From Competibacter_A sp002352125 (GTDB lineage: Bacteria; Pseudomonadota; Gammaproteobacteria; Competibacterales; Competibacteraceae), in NCBI GenBank assembly GCA_035441325.1, contig DAOROA010000019.1, forward strand, positions 1-64,000: DNA of 64,000 nt, written 5' to 3'. A program made the translations under genes and the position numbers. The notes beneath the pieces are model-generated. The model was not told where the DNA came from. It saw only the letters and a list, made by a program, of their open reading frames with translations, and ran no database searches. Below, piece after piece: positions 44,515-54,788 of this stretch (its first letter is position 1; each line of letters starts with the position of its first letter).

Positions 44515-45972
44515 ATGCCGCTTGGGACATTGGAGTACGCCGTTCGATTTTCCGTAATCGGTAAGTATCTCGGCCAGTTGGCCATCGTACTTGCGGCGCT
44601 CGCGCTACCACCACTGGCGGCGGCAACGCTGGACGGCGATGCGGCGGCAACCCTGCGCTACGGCCTGGTGCTGACCGTTCTCCTGGGCATCGGCCTGCCG
44701 CTCGCGCGCCGCCCGATCTCCACGCCGATCCAGGGGAACGAGGCGTTCGCGATCGCGGCGCTCGCCTTCATCCTGGGGGCGCTCGCGATGGCTTTCCCGC
44801 TGATGGGCCCAGGGTTGAGCTGGCTGGATGCCGTGTTCGAAAGCACTTCGGCGATCACCACCACGGGCCTCACCACGCTGGCCAGCGTCGAAGACAAACC
44901 TCGATACTTTCTGTTCGCTCGCGCCTGGCAACAATGGTACGGCGGTCTCGGGATCGTGGTGCTGTCCGTGGCGCTATTGTCCGGCTACGATGCCGCCACC
45001 CGCCAATTGCTCGATCCGCAGGCCGTGCACGAGAACCTCGATACCAGCGCGCGCCTGTTCGCCCGCCGCGCGTTCCTGACCTATGCCGCGCTGACGCTCG
45101 GTGGCATCGCAATGTTGTGGTGGTCCGGTTTACCGCCGTTCGAGGCCCTGACCCATGCGCTCGCCGCCATTTCCACCGGTGGATTTTCTACCCGCGACGC
45201 CAGCCTCGCCGCTTTTCCCGGCTGGACACCACGCCTGGTCATCATGGGCCTCTCGCTGGCCGGCGCGGTTGCCCTGCCCCTTTACTTCCTCGCTTGGCGG
45301 CAGGGTTGGCGCAAGCTCGCTGCCAACGTAGAGCTCCATGCCCTGCTCGCGATGTGCGCATTATCGAGCGCGCTGCTTGCGCTGTTGCTATACCATGTCC
45401 AAGGCGCGTGGCAGCCCGATCTTGCCGGCCATGCTGTACTGATGGCTATTTCGGCGCAAACCACGACCGGTTTCGCCAGTTTGCCGGTCGTCGAACTCGA
45501 CGCGACCGCCAAGCTCACGCTGATCCTGTGCATGCTGGTGGGCGGCAGCGTCGGCTCCACTGCCGGCGGGATCAAGCTCTGGCGGCTGCTCTTGCTGCTG
45601 CGCTTGAGTCAACTGATGCTTCGTCGCCTCGCCATGCCCAACCATGCGGTGGTGGAATTGCGCCTGGGTGGACGCATCATCGAAGCCGATGAACTGACGC
45701 GAGGGTTATTGCTCATGCTGTTGTTCGCGACGGCGGTGCTGTGTTCCTGGTTTCCCTTTCTCTGGTTCGGCCACGATCCTTTGAACGCTCTGTTCGAGGT
45801 CGTCTCGGCCTTGGCTACCACCGGTCTTTCGGCCGGTATCGCCGGTCCCGGCCTGCACCCGCTGCTGAAAGGGGTCCTGTGCGCCGATATGGTGCTCGGC
45901 CGTCTCGAAATCGTCGCCGTGCTGGTGCTGTTCGCACCGCGCACTTGGTTGGGCAGGAGGAGGCGGATATGA
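44515..45972 (+). CDS. trkH: Trk-type potassium uptake membrane subunit TrkH
   Basis: A 485-aa membrane protein with the four pore-loop repeats of the Trk/Ktr/HKT superfamily: STSAITTTGLTTL, LAAISTGGFSTR, SAQTTTGFASL and SALATTGLSAG. The WYGGLGIVVLSVAL segment and GSVGSTAGGIKLWR are conserved elements of the filter and intramembrane gate. It conducts K+ when its ring of TrkA proteins is bound. Its stop overlaps the trkA start by four bases (ATGA). An AAGGA lies 13 bases before the ATG. Confidence 0.92.
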   Translation: MPLGTLEYAVRFSVIGKYLGQLAIVLAALALPPLAAATLDGDAAATLRYGLVLTVLLGIGLPLARRPISTPIQGNEAFAIAALAFILGALAMAFPLMGPGLSWLDAVFESTSAITTTGLTTLASVEDKPRYFLFARAWQQWYGGLGIVVLSVALLSGYDAATRQLLDPQAVHENLDTSARLFARRAFLTYAALTLGGIAMLWWSGLPPFEALTHALAAISTGGFSTRDASLAAFPGWTPRLVIMGLSLAGAVALPLYFLAWRQGWRKLAANVELHALLAMCALSSALLALLLYHVQGAWQPDLAGHAVLMAISAQTTTGFASLPVVELDATAKLTLILCMLVGGSVGSTAGGIKLWRLLLLLRLSQLMLRRLAMPNHAVVELRLGGRIIEADELTRGLLLMLLFATAVLCSWFPFLWFGHDPLNALFEVVSALATTGLSAGIAGPGLHPLLKGVLCADMVLGRLEIVAVLVLFAPRTWLGRRRRI

Positions 45973-46613
45973 GAGCGATCTTCGTCGGCGCCAGCCACAC
46001 TACCGTCGCCACGGCGCGGATGCTGCTGAAGCGCGGTCACGAAGTGGTCATCATCGAGCAGGACAAGGAACGCATCGAGGCGCTCGCCGCCACGCTCGAC
46101 TGCGGATTTCTGCACGGGGACGGCGGCAAGCCGGCGATCTTGCGCGAGGTCAATCCCGAGCGCGCGGACGTGCTCTACTGCCTGACGGACAACGATCAGG
46201 CCAATATCCTCGCCAGTCTGGTCGGCCGATCCCTCGGCTTCCAGCGCGTGGTGACCAAAATCCAAGACCCGGAGTTCGTGCACGTCTGCATCGAGCTCGG
46301 GCTGCACGACACCATCATCCCCTCGCTGACCATCGCCCGGCATCTGGGAGAGATGTTCGAGGGGCACGATCCGCTCGAAATCTCGGCCAAGATTCGAGGA
46401 GATGCGCGCATCTTTTCGTTCGTGGTGCAGGATCAGGACGCCAAGCGACTGAGCGAACTGGAACTGCCGAAAAAGAGCCGGGTCGTCTGCCTGTATCGCG
46501 GCGACGAGTGGTTGCTCCCCGAGGAGGACATGCGGCTCGTCCCCGGCGACGAGGTCGTCATCATCACCGCCGCGCAGAATCTCGAACGTCTCGCCGAGCG
46601 CTGGGGCAGCTAA
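45969..46613 (+). CDS. trkA: Potassium uptake regulatory subunit TrkA
   Basis: A 214-aa NAD-binding RCK protein. The Rossmann motif is VGASHTTVATARML followed by the acidic end VVIIEQDKERIE, which would select NAD(H). The N-terminal domain is followed by a TrkA-C domain (LPKKSRVVCLYRGDEWLLPEEDMRLVPGDEVVII). It is a half-length TrkA/KtrA type (one RCK unit), unlike the tandem-RCK E. coli TrkA of 458 aa, so the gating ring is probably an octamer of single units. The ATG at 45969 overlaps the trkH stop; the frame is open further upstream, but that part is trkH coding in another frame. It is convergent with treY. Confidence 0.93.
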   Translation: MRAIFVGASHTTVATARMLLKRGHEVVIIEQDKERIEALAATLDCGFLHGDGGKPAILREVNPERADVLYCLTDNDQANILASLVGRSLGFQRVVTKIQDPEFVHVCIELGLHDTIIPSLTIARHLGEMFEGHDPLEISAKIRGDARIFSFVVQDQDAKRLSELELPKKSRVVCLYRGDEWLLPEEDMRLVPGDEVVIITAAQNLERLAERWGS

Positions 46614-46676
46614 CCGGCCCCAAGCGCCAAGATTTCGCGATCCCGCGATTGGCAAAGACAGGCGCCGATATCCCCG

Positions 46677-49484
46677 TCAGCCCTGCCCCGGATCGTTGAT
46701 CAGCAGCGCGGCCGGAAAATGCTGGAGCACCTCGCGTAGCCACAACGCCTCCTCGCCTTGAACGCTCTCCCCGGTCAGGGCATCGCGCCAGCGCAAGCGG
46801 GAACCAGCGGGCGGCAGCACCCGGGTTTCGTGCCAGACCGCCTCGCCCAGCGGATACCCGCCATCCTTGACCAAGCCGCTCGAAAAGCGCGGCACCACGA
46901 CCAGCGCCCGCCGTTCGCCCAGTTCCCGGGCGAACGCCACGACATGCGATTTCAGGCTGCCGATCACCGTCAATTTCTGATAGGCGCCGCGCTGGAACAG
47001 ATCCAGCTCCGCCCGCCGCGCCTGCAAAGCACGATAGATCAGGAACAGCTTGATCTGGCCATCCTCCGGCGCCGCTAGCAATTCCGCGATCAATTGCAGA
47101 ATGCTGCCACCGACGCGATGTTGCAGCGACCGGAGCAACGCGCCGCGCCGTTCGAAATCGACCGGCCGACGATTGTCGGGGTCCACCAAGCTCAAGTCCC
47201 ACAACTCCGTACCCTGGTAAAAATCGGGCATGCCGGGAACGGTGAGCTTGAGCAGCGTCTGCCCGAGCGAATTGAGGATGCCGTGGTGTTGGATCCGCCG
47301 CTGGAAAGGCAGGAAAGATTGCATAAACGGATTGTCCTTGCCCGGTTCCATCACCCGTTCGGCGAAAGCCAGCAAGGCATTCTCATAGTGGTTGTCGGGT
47401 TCCAGCCAGTTGGTGTGAACCTTTGCTTCGCGAGTAGCCTTGATCAAATAGGCCTTGACCCGCTCGATAAAGGCCGGGTACTCGGCCAGATCGAACGGAT
47501 AGGCGCCCAGCAGCGTCTGGTACAGCAGATATTCGTCGTCGTTCTCGGGCGCCGGACGGCCGCCGGTTTGCACCTTGCGCGACTGATTGATTTCGTGCCA
47601 CTCCCGCACGCGCTGTTCCCATTCGTCCGGCATTTCCGACAACACGTTCAGCCGGGCGCGCACGTCCTCGCCGCGTTTGGTGTCGTGGGTCGCGGTCGCG
47701 CTCATCGCATGCGGCCAGCAGGATGCGCGATGTTGGTTGAAAGCGTGAAATTCGTCGAGATCGATGCCAAATTGCAAGGGACCCGCGCCCACCTCATTGA
47801 GCGACAGCAACCGGTTATAGACGTAAAACACGGTGTCTTCGACGCCCTTGGCCATTAGCGGCCCGGTGAACTGCTGCAAGCGCATGACGAAATGCAGCCA
47901 TTGGTCCCTGTCCTCGACCGCCATGTGCTCGTCGAACTCCAAGCGCAGGAAGCGTTCGATAAAACTCAGTTCGTTGCGAAAGTTGGGGATGTTGATCCGG
48001 GCCCGGGCGATGACCTGCCGAATGCATTCTTGATCGGCGCGGCTGGCGCCGAGGCGGCCGATGTAGGTGCGGTAGACCGGAAACAGCACCATGATCTCGA
48101 TCAGCGCCATCTGGAGCCCGTACAAAGTGAAATCGCTGGCGTAGCGGTAGCGCTCGGAGATGCGCTTGAGCAGGTGCGCCAGGTTGTCGATATCGCCGGC
48201 CAGATGCTTGTCCACGATCATCCGTTTGTTGCAGTCGATCAACGCCTCGCAGGAGGTGGTATCGCCGATGAACGCGTGGTAAATCCGGGTGAACTCCGCC
48301 TCGGCGGCCGGTTGGCAAAACAGGCTGTTGGCCACGCCGAGAAAATCGTAGCCGCTGGTGCCTTGGCATGGCCAGTTCACCGGCAATTCTTCGCCGTGTT
48401 CCAAAATCTTCTCCACGACCAGGTAAACGTAGGGAGCCCGGTCGCGCAGGCGATGAAGATATTGGGCCGGGTCGTAGAGACCGTCGATATGGTCGATCCG
48501 CAACCCGTTGATCTTCTGCTCGTCCACCAGCTTCAAAATCAACTCGTGGGTGGAGTCGAACACTTTGGCGTCTTCGATGCGCAGCGAGATCAGGTCGTTG
48601 ATGGTGAAAAAGCGGCGGTAATTCAGCTCTTCGTTGCCGACTTTCCAATAGGACAACCGGAAAAACTGCTCGTCGAGCAAGCTGTCGAGCAAATCGAAGC
48701 TTTCGGGCTTGCCGACCTCGCCGTTGAAAATGCGAATATTCTCCTCGATGAAGTCGCGCACTTCGAGACTGTCGTTCCACAGCTCCCAGAGCATTTGTTT
48801 GAGAAAAGAAATCTGGTCGTAACGTTCGCGCCCTTCCTCGCCGGAAGGAATGTATTTGAGCAGGTAAAGCACCCCCAAAAACTTGACGAAGTGAGGGTGG
48901 CTGCGCTCCAGCCGGGCACGCAACCGTCCTAGATCGTAGGTCAGCACCCGGTAATAGGACTCGATGCGGATCGGAAAACGGAATTCGTAATAGTAAACAG
49001 CGAGCCCCTGTTTGCTGTAGCGCAACTGCAATTCGCCGCTTTCCAGACAATCGCCGTAGAACTTGCCGAGGAAAGGCGCCAGCACCCGGCCGCGAATCCC
49101 CTCGTAAAGATGGTTCCAGTTGATGTCGAAAAAATCGTGATAGCGCGAATCCGGGCCATTTTCCAGTACGTCCACCAGCATCCGGTTCTGGCTGTCGAAA
49201 GCCATGTGGTTGGGCACGATATCCTGTATCCAACCGATCCCATGATTCCTCAGCGCCTGACTCAGCATTTCGAATCGTTCCGCGCCGCCCAATTCGGGAT
49301 TGATGGCGTTCGCGTCCACCACGTCGTAACCGTGCTGGCTACCGTGGCGCGGCGCGAGAATCGGCGAGGCGTAGAGATCGGATATCCCCAGTTCGGCCAA
49401 GTAGGAAGCGATGGCGGTGGCGGCATCGAAGCCGAAGCCGGGGGTGAATTGCAGGCGATAGGTCGCGACGGGAACGCGCATCAT
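46677..49484 (-). CDS. treY: Maltooligosyltrehalose synthase TreY
   Basis: A 935-aa GH13 enzyme that converts the reducing-end alpha-1,4 bond of a maltodextrin into alpha,alpha-1,1 (intramolecular transglucosylation). It begins with MMRVPVATYRLQFTPGFGFDAA, the standard TreY start, has SPILAPRHGSQHGYDVVD and IQDIVPNHMAF, the catalytic GLRIDHIDGL (nucleophile), VVEKILEHGEELP (acid) and SATATHDTKRGEDVRARL. GAGG eight bases upstream supports ATG 49484; the open frame to 49736 is Arg-rich antisense sequence of treZ and not included. treZ lies just upstream, so the two form the TreYZ pathway that cuts trehalose out of glycogen chains. Confidence 0.95.
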   Translation of the reverse strand: MMRVPVATYRLQFTPGFGFDAATAIASYLAELGISDLYASPILAPRHGSQHGYDVVDANAINPELGGAERFEMLSQALRNHGIGWIQDIVPNHMAFDSQNRMLVDVLENGPDSRYHDFFDINWNHLYEGIRGRVLAPFLGKFYGDCLESGELQLRYSKQGLAVYYYEFRFPIRIESYYRVLTYDLGRLRARLERSHPHFVKFLGVLYLLKYIPSGEEGRERYDQISFLKQMLWELWNDSLEVRDFIEENIRIFNGEVGKPESFDLLDSLLDEQFFRLSYWKVGNEELNYRRFFTINDLISLRIEDAKVFDSTHELILKLVDEQKINGLRIDHIDGLYDPAQYLHRLRDRAPYVYLVVEKILEHGEELPVNWPCQGTSGYDFLGVANSLFCQPAAEAEFTRIYHAFIGDTTSCEALIDCNKRMIVDKHLAGDIDNLAHLLKRISERYRYASDFTLYGLQMALIEIMVLFPVYRTYIGRLGASRADQECIRQVIARARINIPNFRNELSFIERFLRLEFDEHMAVEDRDQWLHFVMRLQQFTGPLMAKGVEDTVFYVYNRLLSLNEVGAGPLQFGIDLDEFHAFNQHRASCWPHAMSATATHDTKRGEDVRARLNVLSEMPDEWEQRVREWHEINQSRKVQTGGRPAPENDDEYLLYQTLLGAYPFDLAEYPAFIERVKAYLIKATREAKVHTNWLEPDNHYENALLAFAERVMEPGKDNPFMQSFLPFQRRIQHHGILNSLGQTLLKLTVPGMPDFYQGTELWDLSLVDPDNRRPVDFERRGALLRSLQHRVGGSILQLIAELLAAPEDGQIKLFLIYRALQARRAELDLFQRGAYQKLTVIGSLKSHVVAFARELGERRALVVVPRFSSGLVKDGGYPLGEAVWHETRVLPPAGSRLRWRDALTGESVQGEEALWLREVLQHFPAALLINDPGQG

Positions 49485-49507
49485 GGGATGATCCTCGTGA
49501 TCGTCAT

Positions 49508-51352
49508 TCAGGCGGGAACGCCAGCGGCGTAGAGCACCACGGCGTAAGGAGGAAGAGTCAGCCGCTCCGGGAGGGCGCCATCGGCCAGTTGCACCGGCAA
49601 GCTGGAACCATCGCCGTCCCACGCGGAATCGCCGGCGTCCAATTGCTTGCACCACGAACCGGCGCCCGGCGCGACGGCTGCGGTCGCCGGCGCGGCGGCG
49701 AAATTCATCCAAACGACGATTCGGTCGTCGTCGCACCAGCGCCGTAATTCCAGCACGGCCGGCGCGATCAAGGTCGCGGTCAAACTGGCGTTATCCAATC
49801 GAGCCAACGCCGGCAATTCGCGCCGCAGCCGCAACAGCTCGCGGTAAAAGGCACGCAGTTGACCGTGCCGGCCCGCTTTACCTAGATCCCATTGCAGCTT
49901 AGACGCTTCGAACGTCGCCTCGGCCTGTGGATCGGGCGCCTCGCCCTCGGCATGAAAGGCGGCGAATTCTTTCCTGCGGCCCTCGCGTACCCCTTCGATC
50001 AACGCCGGGTCGCCGTGGCTGATGAAATACAGAAACGGCCGGGGTTCGCCGTATTCCTCGCCCATGAACAGCAGCGGCACGTAAGGCGACAGCAGCACCG
50101 CCGCTGCCGCCAGCTTCAGCGCCGGAAACGGCAGCAGGCCCGACAGCCGCTCGCCCAGCGCCCGGTTGCCGATCTGATCGTGGTTCTGGCTGCACACCGC
50201 GAAGCGCCAGGCCGGACAGTCGCCGGGATCGTCGCCGTGGAAACGCTGGCGGTGCCGGGAATAATCCCAGGCGTAAACGAAGGGCCGGCGGTAGGCTTGC
50301 GCCAACTGCTCCAGAGCGCCGAAATCCTCGTAGTAGCCGTGCCGCTCCCCGGTCAGGACGGTATGCAAAGCGTGGTGAAAATCGTCGCTCCATTGCGCAT
50401 CCAGCCCATGACCGCCAACTGCGGGCTGACGGATCAACCGCGGGTCGTTGAGATCGCTTTCGGCGATGAGGTGGAAACACCGGCCCAGGCGTCGCCCGCA
50501 GGCGGCGACCGTTTCGGCCAGTTCCGCCAGAATGTGCCGCGCGCCGAAATCGTAGATGGCGTGTACGGCGTCCAGCCGCAGAGCGTCGCAATGGCAAGTT
50601 TCCAACCAATACAGTGCATTGCCGACCACGTATTCACGCACGCCGGGGCTGTGTGGACCATCGTAATTGACGGCGTCACCCCAGGGGGTACGGTAGTGGT
50701 TGGTAAAGTAGGTGCCCAATCCCCATAGATAATTTCCTTCGGGACCGAGGTGGTTGTAGACCACGTCCAGGATCACCGCCAGACCCTCGCGGTGGCAGGC
50801 ATCCACCAGCCGCTTTAGGCCATCGACCCCACCGTAGGAATCCTGCGCGGCGTAGGGATAAACGCCGTCATAACCCCAGTTGCGCTCGCCAGGGAACTGG
50901 GCGACGGGCAGCAATTCCAGGGCGTTCACCCCCAGTTCCCGCAATTCCGGCAGGCGGGGAATGATGGCGTCGAAGGTGCCTTCGGGCGTGAACGTTCCGA
51001 CGTGCAGTTCGTACATCACCCACCGCTCCAGCGGCGGCGGCCGCCAGCCAGCGTCGGTCCAAGCAAAAGCGTGATCGACTACTTGGGATGGTCCGTGGAC
51101 GCCTTGCGGCTGCCTGTGCGAAACGGGATCGGGACGGTCGGTCTCCCCATCCCAGCGGTAGAAGTAGAGCGCGCCGGGTTCGATGTCGGTGACCGTGGCG
51201 CGCCAGTAACCGCGTTCGTCGCAGGTCATGGGAATCAGCCGCTCCACGGGTGCGACCAAACGCACCGCAGCCTGTTTTAGCAACGGTGCCCACAGGGTAA
51301 AAACGCACCGGCGGTCGCCGAGATAACGGGCGCCCAAAGCGAAATCGTTCAT
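49508..51352 (-). CDS. treZ: Maltooligosyltrehalose trehalohydrolase TreZ
   Basis: A 614-aa GH13 enzyme releasing trehalose from the end of maltooligosyltrehalose made by TreY. It starts with a CBM48-like domain (FTLWAPLLKQAAVRLV), then YELHVGTFTPEGTFDA, ELLPVAQFPGERNWGYDGVYPYA (diagnostic), DVVYNHLGPEGNY, the nucleophile region DALRLDAVHAIYD, the acid region LIAESDLND and VCSQNHDQIGNRALGERL. 23 bases separate it from treY, so they are one operon. The start lacks a strong ribosome-binding site. Confidence 0.95.
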   Translation of the reverse strand: MNDFALGARYLGDRRCVFTLWAPLLKQAAVRLVAPVERLIPMTCDERGYWRATVTDIEPGALYFYRWDGETDRPDPVSHRQPQGVHGPSQVVDHAFAWTDAGWRPPPLERWVMYELHVGTFTPEGTFDAIIPRLPELRELGVNALELLPVAQFPGERNWGYDGVYPYAAQDSYGGVDGLKRLVDACHREGLAVILDVVYNHLGPEGNYLWGLGTYFTNHYRTPWGDAVNYDGPHSPGVREYVVGNALYWLETCHCDALRLDAVHAIYDFGARHILAELAETVAACGRRLGRCFHLIAESDLNDPRLIRQPAVGGHGLDAQWSDDFHHALHTVLTGERHGYYEDFGALEQLAQAYRRPFVYAWDYSRHRQRFHGDDPGDCPAWRFAVCSQNHDQIGNRALGERLSGLLPFPALKLAAAAVLLSPYVPLLFMGEEYGEPRPFLYFISHGDPALIEGVREGRRKEFAAFHAEGEAPDPQAEATFEASKLQWDLGKAGRHGQLRAFYRELLRLRRELPALARLDNASLTATLIAPAVLELRRWCDDDRIVVWMNFAAAPATAAVAPGAGSWCKQLDAGDSAWDGDGSSLPVQLADGALPERLTLPPYAVVLYAAGVPA

Positions 51353-51416
51353 GGGATTCTAGCCTCGCGTGTGTCGCGACGAGCGGCAGATCATCCATCC
51401 GCCACCCCTCGACCGT

Positions 51417-53573
51417 TCAAGGATTATTCGCCGCCGCCACTAGGCCAGGTGGTCGTTGCAGCACCACCAGCGCCCGGCTCGCCACCGGCACCGTCGGCGT
51501 TTCGGCACCGTAGCGGCGGCCGCGCCGCAGAAAGCGGGGCTGGGCCGTATCCACGACGGTACGCCATTCCCAACCGAGCAACTCCTCGGGCAGAACGAAT
51601 GCGACCGTTTCGTCGTCGGCATTGAATAACAGGATGAAGCTGTCGTCGATGATCCGCTCGCCGCGCTCGTTCGGCGTGGCGATCTCTTCGCCGTTGAGGA
51701 AGATACCGATCGCCTTGGCCAACCCGTCGTGCCATTGCGCCTCGGTCATCTCGCCGCCATCGGGATTGAACCAAACGATGTCATGCACTCCGGAGCCGTG
51801 GATCGAGCGGCCCTGAAACCATTTGCGACGCCGCAACACCGGATGCGTGCGCCGGAATTCCAACAGCTCGCGGACGAATTCCAGCAGCGTCGCGTTCTCT
51901 TTTGGCAAATCCCAATTGAGCCAGGAAAGCGCGTTATCCTGGCAGTAGGCGTTGTTGTTGCCGCATTGAGTGCGGCCCATCTCGTCGCCGGCCAGCAGCA
52001 TGGGAACGCCTTGAGACAAAAACAAAGTCACCAAAAAATTGCGTTGCTGGCGCTGGCGCAGATGCAGGATTACCGAATCGTCGGTCTCGCCCTCGGCCCC
52101 GCAGTTCCAAGAACGGTTGTGACTTTCTCCGTCGCGATTGCCCTCGTTGTTGGCTTCGTTGCGCTTGTCGTTGTAGCTGACCAGATCGCGCAGAGTAAAC
52201 CCGTCGTGGGCGGTGACGAAATTGATGCTGGCGCTGGGGCTGCGGCCGTTGGATTGGTAGAGATCGGAACTGCCGGTAAATCGAAAAGCGAAATCGGCCA
52301 AACGGCTCGGCTCGCCGCGCCAAAAATCGCGCACCGTGTCGCGGTAACGCCCGTTCCATTCCGACCACAGCAACGGGAAACCGCCGACGTGGTAGCCGCC
52401 TTCTCCCACGTCCCACGGTTCGGCGATCAGTTTCACGTCGGACAATACCGGGTCTTGATGGATGATGTCGAAAAAAGCCGCCAGCCGGTCGACGGCGTAC
52501 AACTCCCGCGCCAGCGCCGAGGCCAGGTCGAAGCGGAAACCATCGACGTGCATCTCCAGCACCCAGTAGCGCAGGCTGTCCATGATCAGCTTGAGCACTT
52601 GCGGATGGCGAACGTTGAGCGAGTTGCCGCAGCCGGTGAAATCCATGTAGTAGCGGGGATTGTCCTCGACCAGCCGGTAGTAAGCAGCGTTATCGACGCC
52701 GCGCAGGGTCAGGGTCGGCCCCATCTGGTTGCCTTCGCCGGTGTGGTTGTACACCACGTCCAAAATCACCTCGATGCCGGCCCGGTGCAGCGCCTTGACC
52801 ATTTCCTTGAATTCGCGCACTTGCTGGCCATCGCTACCGCTGGCGCTGTAGCCGGAATAAGGGGCGAAGAAATTCAGCGAATCGTAACCCCAGTAGTTGC
52901 GCAACCCCGTGCCGGCCAGATGGCCCGGGTGGGCCAGATAATGATGCACCGGCATCAACTCGACCGCCGTCACGTCGAGCGAACGCAGGTGGGCGATGGC
53001 GGCAGGATGGGCCAGGCCCGCGTAGGTACCGCGCAATTCGGGCGGAATATCCGGGTGCAAACGAGTGAACCCCCGGACGTGCAATTCGTAAATGACCGTT
53101 TCGTGCCAAGGGATTTGCAACAGCTTGTCGCCCTCCCAATCGAAGCGAGGATCGACGACCACCGCCTTGGGGACCAGCGGCGCGCTGTCGCGCCCGGAAA
53201 AGGCCAGATCGTCGTCGGGCTGGTTCCAGGGATAACCGAAAATGGCCTCGCCTGGCCGGACGTCGCCGTCGAGCGCCTTGGCGTAGGGGTCGATCAACAG
53301 CTTGTTGGAATTGAAGCGATGGCCTTCGTGCGGTGCGGACGGTCCGTGCACCCGAAAGCCATAGCGCTGGCCTGGCTCGATGCCCGGCGCGTAGCCGTGC
53401 CAGGTAAACTTGTTGACCTCCTTGAGCTCCAGCCGGGTTTCCTGGTTATCCTTATCGAACAGACACAGTTCGACCTTGCTGGCATTCTCCGAAAACAGCG
53501 CGAAATTAGCGCCCTTGCCATCCCAAAAAGCACCGAGAGGATAGGGCTTGCCAGGCCAAAGCGAACTAGACAT
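51417..53573 (-). CDS. glgX: Glycogen debranching enzyme GlgX, second copy
   Basis: A 718-aa GH13 enzyme parallel to the one at 31918-34065: opening LWPGKPYPLGAFWDGKGANFALFS, YNHTGEGNQ, MHVDGFRFDLASALAREL, LIAEPWDVGEGGYHVGG and FVTAHDGFTLRDLVSYN. It lies 64 bases upstream of treZ on the same strand and is plausibly the first gene of a glgX-treZ-treY unit, supplying linear maltodextrins to TreY/TreZ as in Sulfolobus and other treXYZ clusters (TreX function). AAGGAAG upstream supports the ATG. Both copies retain the catalytic segments, so they are active paralogues rather than decay. Confidence 0.93.
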   Translation of the reverse strand: MSSSLWPGKPYPLGAFWDGKGANFALFSENASKVELCLFDKDNQETRLELKEVNKFTWHGYAPGIEPGQRYGFRVHGPSAPHEGHRFNSNKLLIDPYAKALDGDVRPGEAIFGYPWNQPDDDLAFSGRDSAPLVPKAVVVDPRFDWEGDKLLQIPWHETVIYELHVRGFTRLHPDIPPELRGTYAGLAHPAAIAHLRSLDVTAVELMPVHHYLAHPGHLAGTGLRNYWGYDSLNFFAPYSGYSASGSDGQQVREFKEMVKALHRAGIEVILDVVYNHTGEGNQMGPTLTLRGVDNAAYYRLVEDNPRYYMDFTGCGNSLNVRHPQVLKLIMDSLRYWVLEMHVDGFRFDLASALARELYAVDRLAAFFDIIHQDPVLSDVKLIAEPWDVGEGGYHVGGFPLLWSEWNGRYRDTVRDFWRGEPSRLADFAFRFTGSSDLYQSNGRSPSASINFVTAHDGFTLRDLVSYNDKRNEANNEGNRDGESHNRSWNCGAEGETDDSVILHLRQRQQRNFLVTLFLSQGVPMLLAGDEMGRTQCGNNNAYCQDNALSWLNWDLPKENATLLEFVRELLEFRRTHPVLRRRKWFQGRSIHGSGVHDIVWFNPDGGEMTEAQWHDGLAKAIGIFLNGEEIATPNERGERIIDDSFILLFNADDETVAFVLPEELLGWEWRTVVDTAQPRFLRRGRRYGAETPTVPVASRALVVLQRPPGLVAAANNP

Positions 53574-53827
53574 GAGGCTTCCTTTGCCCGACTTCGAGGT
53601 CGGGAGTTACAATCGTTTATCGCATGCCACCAATCATCGTGGTCGCCCGTCGGAGCACTTCGGGCAGGATTATTTCGTTCATCGCGATTAATTTTAGGTC
53701 AAACTGTCCCGAAAGATAAACCGAAACGTACCGAAATGCGAGGAAATGCGGGAGTGGTCCGGCGGTAATGCTTCGGCCGTGGCAAGCCTATTAAGCTACT
53801 CTTTACAATGAGGAAGAAATACGAGCC
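53574..53827. other. Divergent promoter region of glgX2
   Basis: No gene seen in these 254 bases. A 6-bp hairpin CCCGAC-ttcgag-GTCGGG (53587-53604) lies in the 5' leader of the second glgX, just before its ribosome-binding site. Otherwise nothing stands out. Confidence 0.4.
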
Positions 53828-54193
53828 ATGATCAGAAAAATCATTGCATCGATCGAAATGATCGGCGCCGAATTGATCGCGGCCAGCCGCTCGAATTTGC
53901 TTCCCGCCGTCGAGCGGACTACCGAGTCCCGGCAGAAAAACTACGGAGACGCCAGACGATCTTTCGATATGATCGCGCCTGGCAAAACGATGGCAGAGGA
54001 AGATGAAACGGGTTTCGATCCCAATATCAAGTTGCTAAATTATCTGGATATCACTCGGACTTCCATTCCAAATGAACCCATCCGTCTGGCGGGTCTTCCT
54101 CCCAGTATCAGCGTTTTCCTCAAAGCCAAAACAGATTATAAAGACCATCAGATTTCGCCGAAGATTACCATCGCGAACGTGATGGCAACGTGA
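53828..54193 (+). CDS. Hypothetical protein, uncertain
   Basis: An open frame of 121 codons (MIRKIIASIEMIGAELIAASR...). No domain was recognised; it lacks membrane segments and is moderately A+T-rich. A GAGGAAG lies some 14 bases upstream, too far to be convincing. It stands alone between the glgX2 and otsA genes, and nothing else supports translation. It may be a decayed gene or chance frame. Confidence 0.3.
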   Translation: MIRKIIASIEMIGAELIAASRSNLLPAVERTTESRQKNYGDARRSFDMIAPGKTMAEEDETGFDPNIKLLNYLDITRTSIPNEPIRLAGLPPSISVFLKAKTDYKDHQISPKITIANVMAT

Positions 54194-54788
54194 TGCTAGC
54201 GTATTCAACTTTAGAAGAAAAACTAAAATTACGGCTTAAAAATTCCAAAGATTCATTATTCTAAATAGGGAATTGGCCGTTTACAAGCCGGAAAGCAGCG
54301 AACTAAAATCCTTGAGCTGGAAAACAAAGAAAATTCATTAGGTTCTCTACAAGAAATTTCGGTAACGCCGAACTTATCGCCAGCCGAATAACCACATACA
54401 AAGAACAACGCTCATCGAGCCTGGCCAACCTAGCGGGAGAATCGATCCATGCAACAACGCCAACCCGGCAACACCGGCTCGACATCCAAAACCATCAGTC
54501 TGGATACTACGTCATTGTCCTTCGGCGGACGGCACGTCGAAACGCGCGCGGTCGCGGCTATCGAGGCGTCCGGCACAGCGTGTCGATACCGGGCACCAGC
54601 CGGATCACCAGCGTCTGTGACCGCCTGCCGGCGATCAAATTGATCCCCGGTTCCGAAATATTGCCGCGCTCGCCCGGCTGGTTGCCCAACGATGATGGGC
54701 AGGCGGCAACCACGCTCCGTCGTCGCGACGGCAACTCTCACAACGCGGATGAACCCATCGGGAGGGCATGTTGTCTGGAGAAGCGGTC
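54194..54788. other. 595-base region without convincing gene
   Basis: Short open frames of about 60-100 codons on both strands show no recognisable domain or consistent codon use. The first part is A+T-rich, the later part G+C-rich up to the otsA leader. The otsA promoter presumably lies here. The ribosome-binding site GGAG for otsA is at the right end, eight bases before its ATG. Confidence 0.4.

Noticed and set aside
45741..45968. Upstream open frame joined to trkA
   Set aside because: It lies inside trkH in another frame; the TrkA start overlaps the trkH stop.
49485..49736. 84-residue N-terminal extension of treY
   Set aside because: Arg-rich sequence overlapping the end of treZ; TreY homology and GAGG support 49484.
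54449..54643. 64-codon open frame before otsA
   Set aside because: No domain, no ribosome-binding site and no consistent codon use.
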